NCBI GenBank assembly: GCA_000761475.1
Contig: JQNW01000007.1
Location: forward strand, 248,001-312,000
Source: Chromohalobacter israelensis
GTDB lineage: Bacteria > Pseudomonadota > Gammaproteobacteria > Pseudomonadales > Halomonadaceae
Direction: 5' to 3'
Length of the DNA: 64,000 nucleotides
Shown here: positions 34,999 to 44,207 of the stretch, one piece after another
Layout of the letters: each line of letters opens with the position of its first letter
Numbering within the stretch: the stretch's first letter is position 1
Translations under genes and position numbers: made by a program
The notes under the pieces: model-generated
Seen by the model: only the letters and a program-made list of their open reading frames with translations
Told to the model about the DNA's origin: nothing
The model's database searches: none

Positions 34999-35667
34999 AT
35001 GTGGGAATTCATCGAATTCGGCATCGAGTGGCTGCCCGAGCTGCTCATGGGCGTGCCGGTCACGTTGTCGCTGTGGGTGATCGCGATCAGCCTGGGGTTT
35101 TTCCTCGGGCTGGTGCTTTGCTGGGCGAGGGTCTACGGAAACCGGCTCTTCTACTGGATCAGCACCGCTTACGTGGAACTATTTCGCGGTACGCCGATGC
35201 TGGTGCAGATGTTCTTCATCTACTTGGGGCTTCCTCATGTAGGCATCGTTTTTGATGCCTTCACCTCGGCGGTGATCGCCATCACCCTCAACAGCGCCGC
35301 CTACCAGGCGGAATACTTTCGGGGGTCGGTGCTGTCAGTGCCCAAGGGCCAACTGGTGGCGGCGCGATCCTGCGGCATGACCCAATGGCAAGCGATCCGC
35401 TACATCATGCTGCCCCAAGCGCTTCGCCGGGTGATTCCGCAGTGGTCTAATGAGGCGATCATCGAGCTCAAGTTCACCTCTATCGCCTACACCATCGGCG
35501 TAGTGGAGATCACTGCCATTGCCTCGGATATTGGTTCGCGAACCTTGGACTTCTTTATAGTCTTCCTCTGGGCAGGGGTGATTTACTTGGTACTCACCTC
35601 CACGGTGGCTAGTCTACTGGGGCTCCTTGAGCGACGCACCTACGTTCCCGGAGTGACCAATATATGA
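34999..35667 (+). CDS. Polar amino-acid ABC transporter permease
   Basis: A 222-residue second permease. It has VELFRGTPMLVQMFFIYLGL, the SAAYQAEYFRGSVLSVPKGQ helix, the EAA loop ARSCGMTQWQAIRYIMLPQA and IIELKFTSIAYTIGVVEITA. Translation is probably coupled to the ATPase (stop 34995, start 34999). Last gene of the operon. Confidence 0.92.
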   Translation: MWEFIEFGIEWLPELLMGVPVTLSLWVIAISLGFFLGLVLCWARVYGNRLFYWISTAYVELFRGTPMLVQMFFIYLGLPHVGIVFDAFTSAVIAITLNSAAYQAEYFRGSVLSVPKGQLVAARSCGMTQWQAIRYIMLPQALRRVIPQWSNEAIIELKFTSIAYTIGVVEITAIASDIGSRTLDFFIVFLWAGVIYLVLTSTVASLLGLLERRTYVPGVTNI

Positions 35668-36350
35668 AGCAAATGTGTCGGGTCAGGGGCGACTGAGGCT
35701 GCCGGAGTTGGTTTGAAAAAGGAGGGGTATCATTTAAGCGTCATCGTCCGTTGATCCTATCTTCCGATGAAGCCTGGGCTCCATGCACAGTCGTCGCATC
35801 CAAGTGTGGCATGGGGCAGACCGTCATCAGCTCCGCGCGGTGGCTGCGACGGCTAAGGTGTGTTCGAGCATCAGAAACCGGGTGATCTCGTCATCTGAGA
35901 CAGTCAACACGATCGCGAAGGGCGTCTCGATGGCCTTGCAAAATGATGGCCCGATCTTGTGTCCGACCCTAGGGCAGCGCGTCATCGTCGCAAGGTCCTT
36001 GAGAAGATATGGGAACCAGTGTCATGAGAGCGCCGCCGCAGGGCGTGCGAAGGCAGCCGGGGTGATGGTCGATGATACGGCGGTGACGCCTCAATAATTG
36101 AAGGGGGTGACGGCGGAGCGTGAACTAAGGCTATGACACGCCATATCGCCTCGCGGGGCTTGATATCGATGACCCCATTGACTGCTCCTGGCTAACGTGA
36201 CACGATGCATCCAGTTGGTTAGCAAGTCGCATATGTCAGTTGTACTCGAATGATTCGGTAGTCTGGTTATATCCCCTTGTTTGGCCCACTTCATCTGGGG
36301 TAGTACCCGGCAATCGTAGTAAAAGCGCTTTCGCGCTAAGGAATTCGAAA
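35668..36350. other. Intergenic region with a DUF808 relic and the cold-shock leader
   Basis: About 680 bases. Bases 36020-36128 are a decayed copy of the start of the DUF808 gene located at 41667. The rest up to about 36230 has no supported gene. From about 36240 the sequence probably holds the promoter and long 5' leader of the cold-shock gene, including a small stem AGCGC-TTTC-GCGCT just before its RBS. Confidence 0.45.
36020..36128 (+). pseudogene. DUF808 gene relic
   Basis: Translates to AAAGRAKAAGVMVDDTAVTP-Q, a stop, then LKGVTAEREL. Compare AAAGRATAKAAGVVVDDAAVTPQ and LQGVTAEREL in the intact DUF808 gene at 41667-42599. Identity is high over about 110 bp but the copy has a small deletion and a nonsense codon. 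No IS lies immediately beside it. Confidence 0.75.
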
Positions 36351-36554
36351 ATGGCAACTGGCACAGTTAAGTGGTTTAACGACGCTAAAGGTTTTGGCTT
36401 CATTTCTCCCGCCGAAGGTGGTGACGATCTGTTCGTCCATTTCTCCGAAATTCAAGCTGACGGCTTTAAATCCCTGCAGGATGGTCAACAGGTCTCGTTT
36501 GACGTGACTCAGGGCAAGAAAGGCCTTCAGGCTTCGAACGTCCAGGCTGCCTAA
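36351..36554 (+). CDS. Cold-shock protein (CspA family)
   Basis: A 67-residue OB-fold RNA chaperone: [20 protein letters not shown] with RNP1 (KGFGFI) and [20 protein letters not shown] with RNP2 (LFVHF), ending [11 protein letters not shown]. Full family length. AAGGA lies nine bases before ATG 36351. It is a monocistronic unit closed by a strong terminator. Confidence 0.95.
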   Translation: MATGTVKWFNDAKGFGFISPAEGGDDLFVHFSEIQADGFKSLQDGQQVSFDVTQGKKGLQASNVQAA

Positions 36555-36598
36555 CCTCCGGGTTAGTCTGCGCTGTCGAGCCGCAAGGCTCTGAGCAC

Positions 36599-36622
36599 CA
36601 AAGCCCGCTTCGGCGGGCTTTG
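36599..36622 (+). terminator. Rho-independent terminator of the cold-shock gene
   Basis: AAAGCCCGC-TTCG-GCGGGCTTT, a perfect stem with a stable UUCG loop, then TGGTGTTTCT. It lies 45 bases after the stop. Confidence 0.85.
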
Positions 36623-37044
36623 GTGTTTCTGCGTGCTAGAAACGTGAGGTTTCGCCTGACGTTGAGTTTCCAGCATCGCTATTCAACACCTGCCTCGCCC
36701 ACCTTCCACCGCACATGATGAACGTTCTTCCCTGACGCCAGGCCCCTGCTGATACCGGCTAGCGCCATGACTCAAGTGCCTTGATGATGAAACCCCCGGT
36801 GAGAAAGGGCCGGCGGTGCCCTTGGGGCAAAAGTGGTCATCCACCCCGGCACAGGTAGCGAGAACGTTCATCCGATAGAAGACCGTTGAGTCAAATACCG
36901 GTTACCTGGCAAGTGCCTTGGGCTTTTTTTAATGACTATAGCGTGAGTCGCGCTAAGCTGATCTTCATCTAAGCTTGGATATGCCAAGGTGGGTTTTACA
37001 GCGCCCCACTCCCTAATGCGCTAGCACGTCGTTGAGGAGCGCTT
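36623..37044. other. Intergenic region, nothing recognised
   Basis: About 420 bases. One minus-strand frame (36683-36871) is open but has no RBS, odd composition and no resemblance to a protein family, so I do not call it. The last 100 bases probably contain the promoter of the gene at 37045, whose start follows GAGGAG. Confidence 0.35.
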
Positions 37045-38259
37045 ATGTCCAAGGTGCGGAACGAGGTCTACGCCGAACCCGAAGCGGAAGGGAGTCAGGC
37101 GGTCAACGCATGCCGAAAGGTGGTGGGCCTGGTACCCGCCCCGGAGATGTCTGCTGAGATGGCCGAACAGGTCATCGACCAGTTACCTGAACTTCTGGCC
37201 AACTACGTCGATGACCGGTTGAGTTGGGAGGTGCAACTGGTCGTCGATCCGTTGGTCGGCGCTGCAGAGGCTTCCACCGATATCATCGGGAGTATTCTCG
37301 AGTACAAGCGGGATCAGCATTGGGACTACGCGGTCTGTATTACCGATTTGCCGATCGACAGGGACGGGCGCTTCGTAATCGCTGAAACCAGCACGGTGCA
37401 TGGTCTCGCGCTGATCTCATTGCCTGCCTTCGGCATTACCGCGATACGCCGTCGCCTGAGCGAAGCGATTCTGCAACTGGTCAACGAGTTGCACCATGGC
37501 AGTTCGGAAGAGGACCGTGCTCGCCAAGAGCAGCGCACTCAGCAATCCGATAAAGTCCACGAGAGCCTGCGTGGCAAAGGTGCCCGGCAGCTACTGGGTA
37601 GGCACCTCTACGAGAAGCTGTTCCCGATACGACGGATAACGTTACCGGGCGAGGGAGAGTCCTTCGATGTACGCTTCATTGCCGAATCAAGGATCAACGG
37701 AAGCCTTCGCATCCTGGCAGGTATGGTGCGAGCCAACCGCCCCTGGACCATCTTTCCTGCTTTCAAGCGCGTCATCGCCGTCGCGTTTGCGACCGGCGCC
37801 TATGGTCTGGTGTTTCCCACCCTTTGGCAGCTCAGTGCCAATTATGGCCAGCCACGCCTTGTTCTGCTTATGGGAGTGGCCATGGCGGCGATGATCGCCT
37901 GGATCATCATTGCCCACACGCTGTGGGAATCGATAAAAAACGCCCAATCACCACGTCTGGTTCGCCTCTATAACACGGTCACTGTCCTGACGCTAAGTGC
38001 CGGGGTCGTATTCTATTACGTGATCCTGCTGGGCCTTTTCTGTTTCACGGTCCTCGTTTTCATTCCGGCCAACATGCTGGAAGCGCAACTCGGCCACGCG
38101 GCCAGTCTTTTCGATTACACCTCTCTTGCCTGGCTCGCGACTTCGGTTGCCACTATCGCTGGGGCCCTGGGGGCCGGACTGGAAGATGAAGAAACCGTCA
38201 GAAACGCCACTTACGGCTACCGGCAGCGACGCCGCAACCAGGAAGCGAATAGGCGCTGA
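37045..38259 (+). CDS. Hypothetical membrane protein with soluble N-terminal domain
   Basis: A 404-residue protein. Residues 1-230 are soluble (EVQLVVDPLVGAAEASTDII, HWDYAVCITDLPIDRDGRFV, ETSTVHGLALISLPAFGITA). About four transmembrane helices follow (VIAVAFATGAYGLVFPTLWQ, LVLLMGVAMAAMIAWIIIAH, VLTLSAGVVFYYVILLGLFC, WLATSVATIAGALGAGLEDE), then a basic tail YRQRRRNQEANRR. The W-D-x-A-[VI]-C-x-T-D-L-P-x-x-R-D-G-R pattern is shared with actinobacterial membrane proteins that are often misnamed methylene-tetrahydrofolate dehydrogenase. GAGGAG precedes ATG 37045. Function unknown. Confidence 0.75.
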   Translation: MSKVRNEVYAEPEAEGSQAVNACRKVVGLVPAPEMSAEMAEQVIDQLPELLANYVDDRLSWEVQLVVDPLVGAAEASTDIIGSILEYKRDQHWDYAVCITDLPIDRDGRFVIAETSTVHGLALISLPAFGITAIRRRLSEAILQLVNELHHGSSEEDRARQEQRTQQSDKVHESLRGKGARQLLGRHLYEKLFPIRRITLPGEGESFDVRFIAESRINGSLRILAGMVRANRPWTIFPAFKRVIAVAFATGAYGLVFPTLWQLSANYGQPRLVLLMGVAMAAMIAWIIIAHTLWESIKNAQSPRLVRLYNTVTVLTLSAGVVFYYVILLGLFCFTVLVFIPANMLEAQLGHAASLFDYTSLAWLATSVATIAGALGAGLEDEETVRNATYGYRQRRRNQEANRR

Positions 38260-39664
38260 CAACTCTGTTTTTGTGATCAGCCGTTGTTCCTCGGTGGGGT
38301 CCACGCCGGTGCTTCGTCCTCGATTCGCCGTGCGTCTTCCCGCATGGCGTGACCCAGTGACTCTTCGAGCTTCATGAACAGCTCCCCGTAGCGCGGGCTG
38401 AAGTGGATGCCTTCCTCGATGTTGCGCCAGGCGTTGAACAGTTGGTCTGCGTTGGCTTTTTCGCTGGCGACAAAGGATTGGGTCATCCGGCGGGCGCGTT
38501 CTGGGTGGACGCCCATGGCGGTGAGAGCATCGCCGCCGAGTTCCAGAGCGGAGTAATAGGTCTCGCTCACCACATCGTCGGCGCCGGCCTCACGCAACTC
38601 GTAACCATGGCCGCGGTCGAAAGCGCGGGCCAGCACCCAGACCGCTGGGTAAAGCTGTTTGACGTGACGTACCAAACGTACGGCCCGGTCCCTGTCGTCA
38701 ATGGCGACGACGAGTAGGCGTGCCTCGGCAATGCCGGCGGTTTCCAGTAGCTGGATGCGGGTGGCGTCGCCAAAGTAACTTGTCAGCTGGATCCGGCGCA
38801 GGTTTTCGATCTGCTCCAGGGCGTGGTCCAGGGCAACGCTGGGAATGTTGTTGGCGCGAAGCAACCGACAGACGATCTGCCCGAAGCGGCCGACTCCTGC
38901 CACGATCACCGGCGCCTGCTCTTCTATCTCATCCGGCTCCACTTCTTCATTGGAGGCCTTCTGGTAGCGTGGCAGCACCACCCGATCATAGACAATGAAC
39001 AACAGCGGCGTCAGGAACATGGACAGAGCCACCACCAATGACAGCATCTGCGCGGTGTCCGCTGGGATCACTCGGTTCTGGGTGCTGTAGGTCAGCAGCA
39101 CAAACCCGAATTCACCAGCCTGGGCGAGCCCGAGGCTGAATAGCCAGCCTTCACTGCTGCGGATACCAAAAGCGAACGCCAGGCCAACCAGAATCAGCGC
39201 CTTGCCAATGATCACCGCCAGGGCGAGAAGCAGGACGGTATGCCAAGACTCCGCCAGAACGCCGAAATTGATCCCCGCGCCCACGGTAATGAAGAACAGC
39301 CCCAGCAGCAGCCCTTTGAACGGCTCGATATTGGCTTCCAGCTCGTGCCGGAATTCGCTATTGGCCAGCACGACACCGGCCAGGAATGCGCCAAGCGCCG
39401 GCGACAGGTTGACCAGGCTCATCAGCGCCGCGATGCCGATAATCAGCATCAGGGAGGTGGCGGTAAATACTTCCCGCATGCCGGACTGCACCACGTAGCG
39501 GAACAGCGGCCGGCTCAGGTAATGGCCGCAGACAATCACCAGCACGATCGCACCGACAACGGCCAGCCCATGCGCCCAGCCCGGCAGGTTCTCAACCAGG
39601 CTGAAGTGGTCCAATTGGAGCGGACACCCCGATAAGCCTCATAATGGAGGCAATGGAGGTGTTC

Positions 39665-39958
39665 ATGACCAAGAAGACTCGACGTCGGTATTCCGATGAA
39701 TTCAAGGCGGATGCGGTGAGCCTGGTGACCGAGCAGGGGTATTCCGTATCCGAGGCAGCCCGGCGCCTGGGAGTGGAGCGCAGCGTGCTGGACCGCTGGT
39801 GCCGCAAGCATCGTCAGCAGGTCGCCGGCACCCCGGAGCGGCAGGAGGACGATCGCGACGCCGAGATCAAGAAGCTCCGTGAAGAGGTTCGTAAGCTTCA
39901 GCTTGAAAAAGATATTCTAAAAAAGGCGGCGGCCTTCTTCGCCAAAGAGTCGAGCTGA
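39665..39958 (+). CDS. IS3 transposase OrfA (HTH)
   Basis: 97 residues: MTKKTRRRYSDEFKADAVSL, then EQGYSVSEAARRLGVERSVL with the HTH, and a C-terminal leucine-zipper-like coil (EIKKLREEVRKLQLEKDILK). It ends KKAAAFFAKESS. The A-rich stretch CTAAAAAAGG near 39917-39926 is a plausible -1 frameshift site for making OrfAB. An in-frame ATG at 39644 is an alternative start. Confidence 0.9.
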   Translation: MTKKTRRRYSDEFKADAVSLVTEQGYSVSEAARRLGVERSVLDRWCRKHRQQVAGTPERQEDDRDAEIKKLREEVRKLQLEKDILKKAAAFFAKESS

Positions 39959-39996
39959 GATACCAGTTCATCGAGTCGGAGAAGGCCACCTATCCC

Positions 39997-40806
39997 GTGG
40001 CCGTGTTGTGTCGCGTCATGCGGGTCAGCCGGAGCGGTTTCTATGCCTGGCGACGGCGTGGCCCTGATGACCATCGACAGGCCCTGCTCCGTGAGGTCAG
40101 AGAGATCCATCGCCAGAAGCGCGGCAGCTACGGCAGCCGCCGCATGGCCAAAGCGCTGCGACACCGCGGCTATGAGGTCGGCCGTTACCAGGCCCGCCGC
40201 CTGATGCGGGAAGCCGGCGTCGAGGCACGGCAGCGGCGACGCTGGCGTCATACGACCGATAGCCAGCACACCCTGCCAGTGGCACCCAACCTGCTAAACC
40301 GCCAATTCATGGTGGCGGCGCCGAACCGGGCCTGGGTGGCCGATATCACGGCCATCTGGACGCTGGAAGGGTGGCTCTATCTGGCGGCGGTGCTCGACCT
40401 CCACGACCGGCAGCTGGTGGGCTGGGCGATGGCGGACCACATGCGCACGCAGTTGGTTCTGGACGCCCTGGAGATGGCCGTAGGGCGCCGGCAGCCCAAG
40501 AGCGGATTGATCCATCACAGCGACCGCGGCAGCCAATATGCGTCGCATGACTACCGATCCACGTTGGATCGGCATGGGTTCCAGGCCTCGATGAGCCGCA
40601 AGGGAAACTGCTGGGACAACGCCGTCATGGAGCGCTTCTTCGGCTCACTGAAAAGCGAGTGGCTGGCTGACCAGCGATATGGAACCCGCCAGGCAGCACG
40701 GCGCGATGTCGTCGAATATATCGAGATGGAGTACAACAGTTGCCGGCTCCACTCGACCCTCGGCTACCAGTCACCGAGGGAGATCGAACTGGCAACTGCG
40801 GCTTGA
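39997..40806 (+). CDS. IS3 transposase OrfB (DDE)
   Basis: 269 residues from ATG 39997. The same frame extends upstream (LRYQFIESEKATYPVAVLCR) to the OrfA overlap and is probably expressed by -1 frameshifting. Catalytic residues: Asp in NRAWVADITAIWTLEGWLYL, Asp in SGLIHHSDRGSQYASHDYRS, Glu in SMSRKGNCWDNAVMERFFGS, and the end block NSCRLHSTLGYQSPREIE. It looks intact. Confidence 0.92.
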   Translation: MAVLCRVMRVSRSGFYAWRRRGPDDHRQALLREVREIHRQKRGSYGSRRMAKALRHRGYEVGRYQARRLMREAGVEARQRRRWRHTTDSQHTLPVAPNLLNRQFMVAAPNRAWVADITAIWTLEGWLYLAAVLDLHDRQLVGWAMADHMRTQLVLDALEMAVGRRQPKSGLIHHSDRGSQYASHDYRSTLDRHGFQASMSRKGNCWDNAVMERFFGSLKSEWLADQRYGTRQAARRDVVEYIEMEYNSCRLHSTLGYQSPREIELATAA

Positions 40807-41666
40807 AAACGTGTCCGCTCTGACTTGACCAGCACAGGCTGAGGCTGCTGTGTCCGCGCTCTGCACCGATGGCGGAGATTCCGGACACGGCCAGCAGCGG
40901 GATGACGGCCAGCATGGGAATCACCGCAATGTCCTGGAAGAGCAGCACTGAGAAGGCACTCTGGCCACCTTCGGTTTTGACCAAGCCCTTTTCGTTCAGC
41001 GTCTGCAGGACAATCGCGGTTGAGGAGAGGGAGAAGAGAAACCCTACCGCCACGGCGGTTTGCCAGGCCATCCCCAGCGACCAGGCAAAACCGGTGGCGA
41101 CGGCGGCGGTCAGTGTGACCTGCAGGCCGCCGAGGCCGAGCAGCCGGTTTCGCATGGCCCAGAGGGATTTGGGGTCAAGCTCCATCCCCACCAGGAACAG
41201 CATCATTACCACGCCGAACTCGGCAAAATGCTGAAGGGTGACCGTCTCCTGGCCCACCAGGCCGGTCATCGGCCCTATGACGACACCGGCTACCAGGTAA
41301 CCGAGTACCGACCCCAGCCCGAACCGCCTGGCCAGTGGCACCGCGATTACCGCGGCCACCAAGTATATAAACGCCTGAACAAAGTAGTCAGTCATCAGTC
41401 ATGTCCGTGGACCGGGAATCAGATATCGGTTCTTCTAACCCTAGATCAATGGCTGCATTTTGCTTCCGGTTTCGAAAACGGGGACAGAGCTGATTTTCGG
41501 GCCTTCGTCCTTCCCCAGGCGGCCTTTTCTCCGCTTCGCTACGTCAAGGTCGCTGCCACGCTGACTCCGGAAAAATCCTCACCCAGCCCCGTCCCTCGTA
41601 TGATTCACGGGGGATGGCAGCCATGTGCTTTACTGTCGTTACCTTTTATTGATGCAGGAGGCTTCC

Positions 41667-42599
41667 ATGATCGGCGGCTTGATAGGACTACTGGATGACA
41701 TCGCCGCATTGGCGAAGTTGTCCGCAGCATCACTGGATGATGTGAGTGCTGCCGCTGGGCGTGCGACGGCGAAGGCGGCCGGGGTGGTGGTCGATGATGC
41801 GGCGGTGACCCCGCAGTACCTGCAGGGGGTAACGGCGGAGCGCGAACTCTCGCTTGTGAAGAAGATCGCGATGGGGTCGATCCGCAACAAGCTGATTTTT
41901 ATCCTGCCGGTGGCCTTGCTGCTGAATCACTTCTTGCCCGGGCTATTGCCGATCATCTTGATGGTGGGGGGTACCTACCTGGCTTTCGAGGGCGCGGAGA
42001 AGGTCTGGCACAAGCTCTCCGGGGAGCAGGATGACGACAAGCCGTCGGTCGAAAAGGGGCCGGAGGCCGAGAAAAAGATCGTCAGCAATGCCATTCGGAC
42101 CGACTTGATTCTGTCCGCCGAGATCATGGTGATCGCGCTTTCCGCTGTCTCCCATCAGGGATTCTGGTCACAGCTGGCGAGCCTGGTGGTGGTCGCGTTT
42201 TTCATCACCATTCTGGTGTATGGCGTGGTGGCGCTGTTGATCAGGATGGACGATCTCGGCCTGAAGCTCGCCCAGCGCGATAGTTCGGGGATGAAGAAGC
42301 TGGGCCGTAGCCTGGTGACTGCCATGCCCAAGGTACTGACGACCATCTCGGTGGTGGGCACCGTCGCCATGCTCTGGGTGGGCGGGCATATCCTGCTGGT
42401 CAACCTGGGTGCCGATGGCACGGGCTGGTTCAACGCGCCCTATGCGTGGGTACACCATGTCGAGCAGGGCATCGCCGAGGCAACCGGTGGCCTGGGCGGC
42501 ATGCTGGGCTGGAGCTTCAATACGCTGTGCTCCGCGTTGATCGGCTTTCTGGTGGGCTCGGTCGTCGTGGGTGTGCTGCACTTCATGCCTAAGCGCTGA
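41667..42599 (+). CDS. DUF808 (YedI-like) membrane protein
   Basis: A 310-residue integral membrane protein with the DUF808 opening MIGGLIGLLDDIAALAKLSA, the block VVVDDAAVTPQYLQGVTAER, ELSLVKKIAMGSIRNKLIFI, and later LGRSLVTAMPKVLTTISVVG and ending VVVGVLHFMPKR. Physiological role unknown. AGGAGG lies six bases before ATG 41667. A broken partial copy of its 5' region sits at 36020-36128. The 29 bases starting at its stop codon are repeated at 44778-44806. Confidence 0.88.
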   Translation: MIGGLIGLLDDIAALAKLSAASLDDVSAAAGRATAKAAGVVVDDAAVTPQYLQGVTAERELSLVKKIAMGSIRNKLIFILPVALLLNHFLPGLLPIILMVGGTYLAFEGAEKVWHKLSGEQDDDKPSVEKGPEAEKKIVSNAIRTDLILSAEIMVIALSAVSHQGFWSQLASLVVVAFFITILVYGVVALLIRMDDLGLKLAQRDSSGMKKLGRSLVTAMPKVLTTISVVGTVAMLWVGGHILLVNLGADGTGWFNAPYAWVHHVEQGIAEATGGLGGMLGWSFNTLCSALIGFLVGSVVVGVLHFMPKR

Positions 42600-42812
42600 A
42601 GCCGAGCTCGGTTATCACGTATCAGCAAGGGCGACGCGAAGCAGCGCGAGTTCCAGAATATTCTCCATTCGATCGGCTTCAAGGTCAGGCCCAAGCCGTT
42701 CACCCAGTGTGCGGATGGTTCCGCCAAGGGCAATTGGGGGTGGACATCATGCTGGATGCCATCGAGTACGCGGCACATGCCGATGTGGTGGTGCTCCTGG
42801 GGCATGAGGCGA
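42596..42812 (+). pseudogene. NYN-domain gene relic with 29-bp leader repeat
   Basis: Bases 42596-42624 (CTGAAGCCGAGCTCGG...) are identical to 44778-44806 in front of the intact NYN gene. The sequence then jumps to codons equivalent to 45017-45200 of that gene (GDAKQREFQNILHSIGFKVR, then VDIMLDAIEYAAHADVVVLL) with several substitutions. The first 48 or so codons are deleted and the frame is broken near GNWGWTS. A partial, decayed duplicate. Confidence 0.75.
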
Positions 42813-42846
42813 AAACAGTTCTGCTGAAAATACAGGCTCGAAATCA

Positions 42847-43614
42847 ATGGCACTCAAAATTGTTCGACGCTTGCTTCCCGACTGGGGCACAACCTATGGG
42901 CCCCCGGGGGATGGCCCTTTTCCGGCCATCATGATACTGCATGGTTCGGAAGGAGCCTGGTCGGGTTGGAGTCATCGCAACGCCATTTTATTGGCCGCGC
43001 ATGGCTTCGTGGCCTTACCATTCGGGTATTCCCAAGGCGGCAACGCCTGGAACGCTGGCAGTATCCGCGAGGTACCGCTGGATCGCAGCGTCGCAGCGCT
43101 CGATGCCTTGCGTGGCTTGGATATCACCTCGGGGCGTGTCGGGCTCTACGGCGTTTCGCGAGGAGCGGAACATGCCTTGCTGCTGACCTCGCTGATGGCG
43201 CGAGAGGGGATACCGGGTATGGCCGATGCGGTGGCCGCGCATAGCCCGCCGGACTGCATTTGTGGCGCTTTCGATGGGCGCACCTTTCGTGATCCTGGCG
43301 ACCCCGGCTGGCAGGCTTGGGACAGTGCCCAGCGCGCCTGGACATGGCGGGAGTCTTCCGAAGCATTGCTGCCTACCATGGCGATCGAAATCGAGCGCTA
43401 TGCTGGCCCGCTGTTTCTCAGTCATGGCACGGCGGATAGCATGTGGTCGGTTGAAATGACTCGCCGTCTCGAAGCGCGGCTGCAGGCTCACGGCCGTACG
43501 CCAGAGGTGCACTACTACGAGGGAGAGGATCATATTCTACGTAGCGAAGCCGAGAACATGCATCATGCTCACTTGATCGACTTTTTCGAGCGCCACTTGT
43601 CGCATGACAGATAG
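42847..43614 (+). CDS. Alpha/beta-hydrolase (dienelactone hydrolase / BAAT-like)
   Basis: A 255-residue soluble hydrolase. The oxyanion region reads FPAIMILHGSEGAWSGWSHR, the nucleophile Ser lies in SGRVGLYGVSRGAEHALLLT (G-x-S-x-G), the Asp in GPLFLSHGTADSMWSVEMTR, and the His in VHYYEGEDHILRSEAENMHH. The shape resembles the C-terminal domain of acyl-CoA thioester hydrolases and dienelactone hydrolases; the substrate is unknown. It lies between two direct copies of the NYN leader repeat. The RBS before ATG 42847 is poor. Confidence 0.82.
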   Translation: MALKIVRRLLPDWGTTYGPPGDGPFPAIMILHGSEGAWSGWSHRNAILLAAHGFVALPFGYSQGGNAWNAGSIREVPLDRSVAALDALRGLDITSGRVGLYGVSRGAEHALLLTSLMAREGIPGMADAVAAHSPPDCICGAFDGRTFRDPGDPGWQAWDSAQRAWTWRESSEALLPTMAIEIERYAGPLFLSHGTADSMWSVEMTRRLEARLQAHGRTPEVHYYEGEDHILRSEAENMHHAHLIDFFERHLSHDR

Positions 43615-43702
43615 CATATCGGTAGACACCTGCAACGCTCAGCCTATGATGCACGGATCAGTGTGGTTCAGTGTCACATCACAGGAAACTCCTTTTTCTT
43701 CT

Positions 43703-43797
43703 TCAGAGGATAAATGGCTCAAGTGCCTGGGTGGCGGCGTAGTCCATTGAGGCCTGGCATGCCTCGGCTTCAATGACCTGCCGTATTGCGTGAGCCT
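43703..43797 (-). pseudogene. C-terminal scrap of an unidentified protein beside IS5
   Basis: On the minus strand, reading out of the IS5 left end, the frame gives KAHAIRQVIEAEACQASMDY, then AATQALEPFIL and stop. About 31 codons. No family recognised. It was presumably sheared by the IS5 insertion, since the sequence right of the IS does not continue it. Confidence 0.4.
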
Positions 43798-44207
43798 TAC
43801 GTTTTGTCTGAAAAGTTGGCCCGCATGCAGCGCTCGATGCAGGCCAGCGTGACCATGGCCCGGTAGCTACTGGCCAACTTGTCATAACGCGTACAGAGAC
43901 GACGTTTTTCCTTCAGCCAACTGAACAGACGCTCCACGACATTGCGCTGACGATACTTCGGCCGGTCGAACTGATGAGGCAGGCCGCGTCGTGGACGACG
44001 GTGCATGTTGCGTCGGGCGATGATCGGCCGCATGCCATAACGGGTGCAGTAGCGACGCAGCGGATCACTGTCATAGCCCTTGTCAGCAACCACGTACTGA
44101 CAGCGCTTGCGAGGGCGTCCCCGATCACCGGGCAGATGAACCCGCTCCAGCAGTTCGATGAAATGACACGAATCGGCACGATGCCCGGCTGACAGTGTGA
44201 AACTCAA
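43797..44207 (-). CDS. IS5 transposase, catalytic part (OrfB), copy 2
   Basis: Same protein as 7576-7986 up to the last in-element codon ACG. The stop here is TAA (43799-43797) rather than TAG, made from the TA target plus the host base. It should be expressed by -1 frameshifting from OrfA. Confidence 0.9.
   Translation of the reverse strand: MSFTLSAGHRADSCHFIELLERVHLPGDRGRPRKRCQYVVADKGYDSDPLRRYCTRYGMRPIIARRNMHRRPRRGLPHQFDRPKYRQRNVVERLFSWLKEKRRLCTRYDKLASSYRAMVTLACIERCMRANFSDKT

Larger units (their letters stand above)
39607..40831 (+). mobile_element. IS3-family element
   Basis: Ends TGGTCCAATTGGAGCGGACA (left) and, as reverse complement of the right end, TGGTCAAGTCAGAGCGGACA, giving about 16 matches in 21. 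Two overlapping frames (OrfA, OrfB) encode the transposase. No clean target duplication was seen, although CAGGCTGA occurs on both flanks. Inserted in the Kef-type antiporter gene, in the opposite direction to it. Confidence 0.85.
38277..41395 (-). pseudogene. Kef-type monovalent cation:proton antiporter, split by IS3
   Basis: The N-terminal part (41395 down to about 40832) has FIYLVAAVIAVPLARRFGLG, GVVMMLFLVGMELDPKSLWA and SLSSTAIVLQTLNEKGLVKT. The C-terminal part (39606 down to 38277) has LSPALGAFLAGVVLANSEFR, GLLLGLFFITVGAGINFGVL, GLAQAGEFGFVLLTYSTQNR and an RCK/TrkA-N domain beginning PVIVAGVGRFGQIVCRLLRA. Together they make a KefB/KefC-like K+/H+ antiporter of about 620 residues. A 1225-bp IS3 element interrupts it between residues SLSL and FSLVENLPGW. 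Neither half should work alone. Confidence 0.88.

Noticed and set aside
35783..36097. Plus-strand frame of 104 codons upstream of the cold-shock gene
   Set aside because: Its 3' part is the DUF808 relic read in the relic's own frame up to its nonsense codon; the 5' part has no recognisable protein features or RBS.
36683..36871. Minus-strand open frame of 62 codons between the cold-shock gene and the membrane protein
   Set aside because: No ribosome-binding site, unusual composition and no resemblance to any family; most likely chance in GC-rich intergenic DNA.
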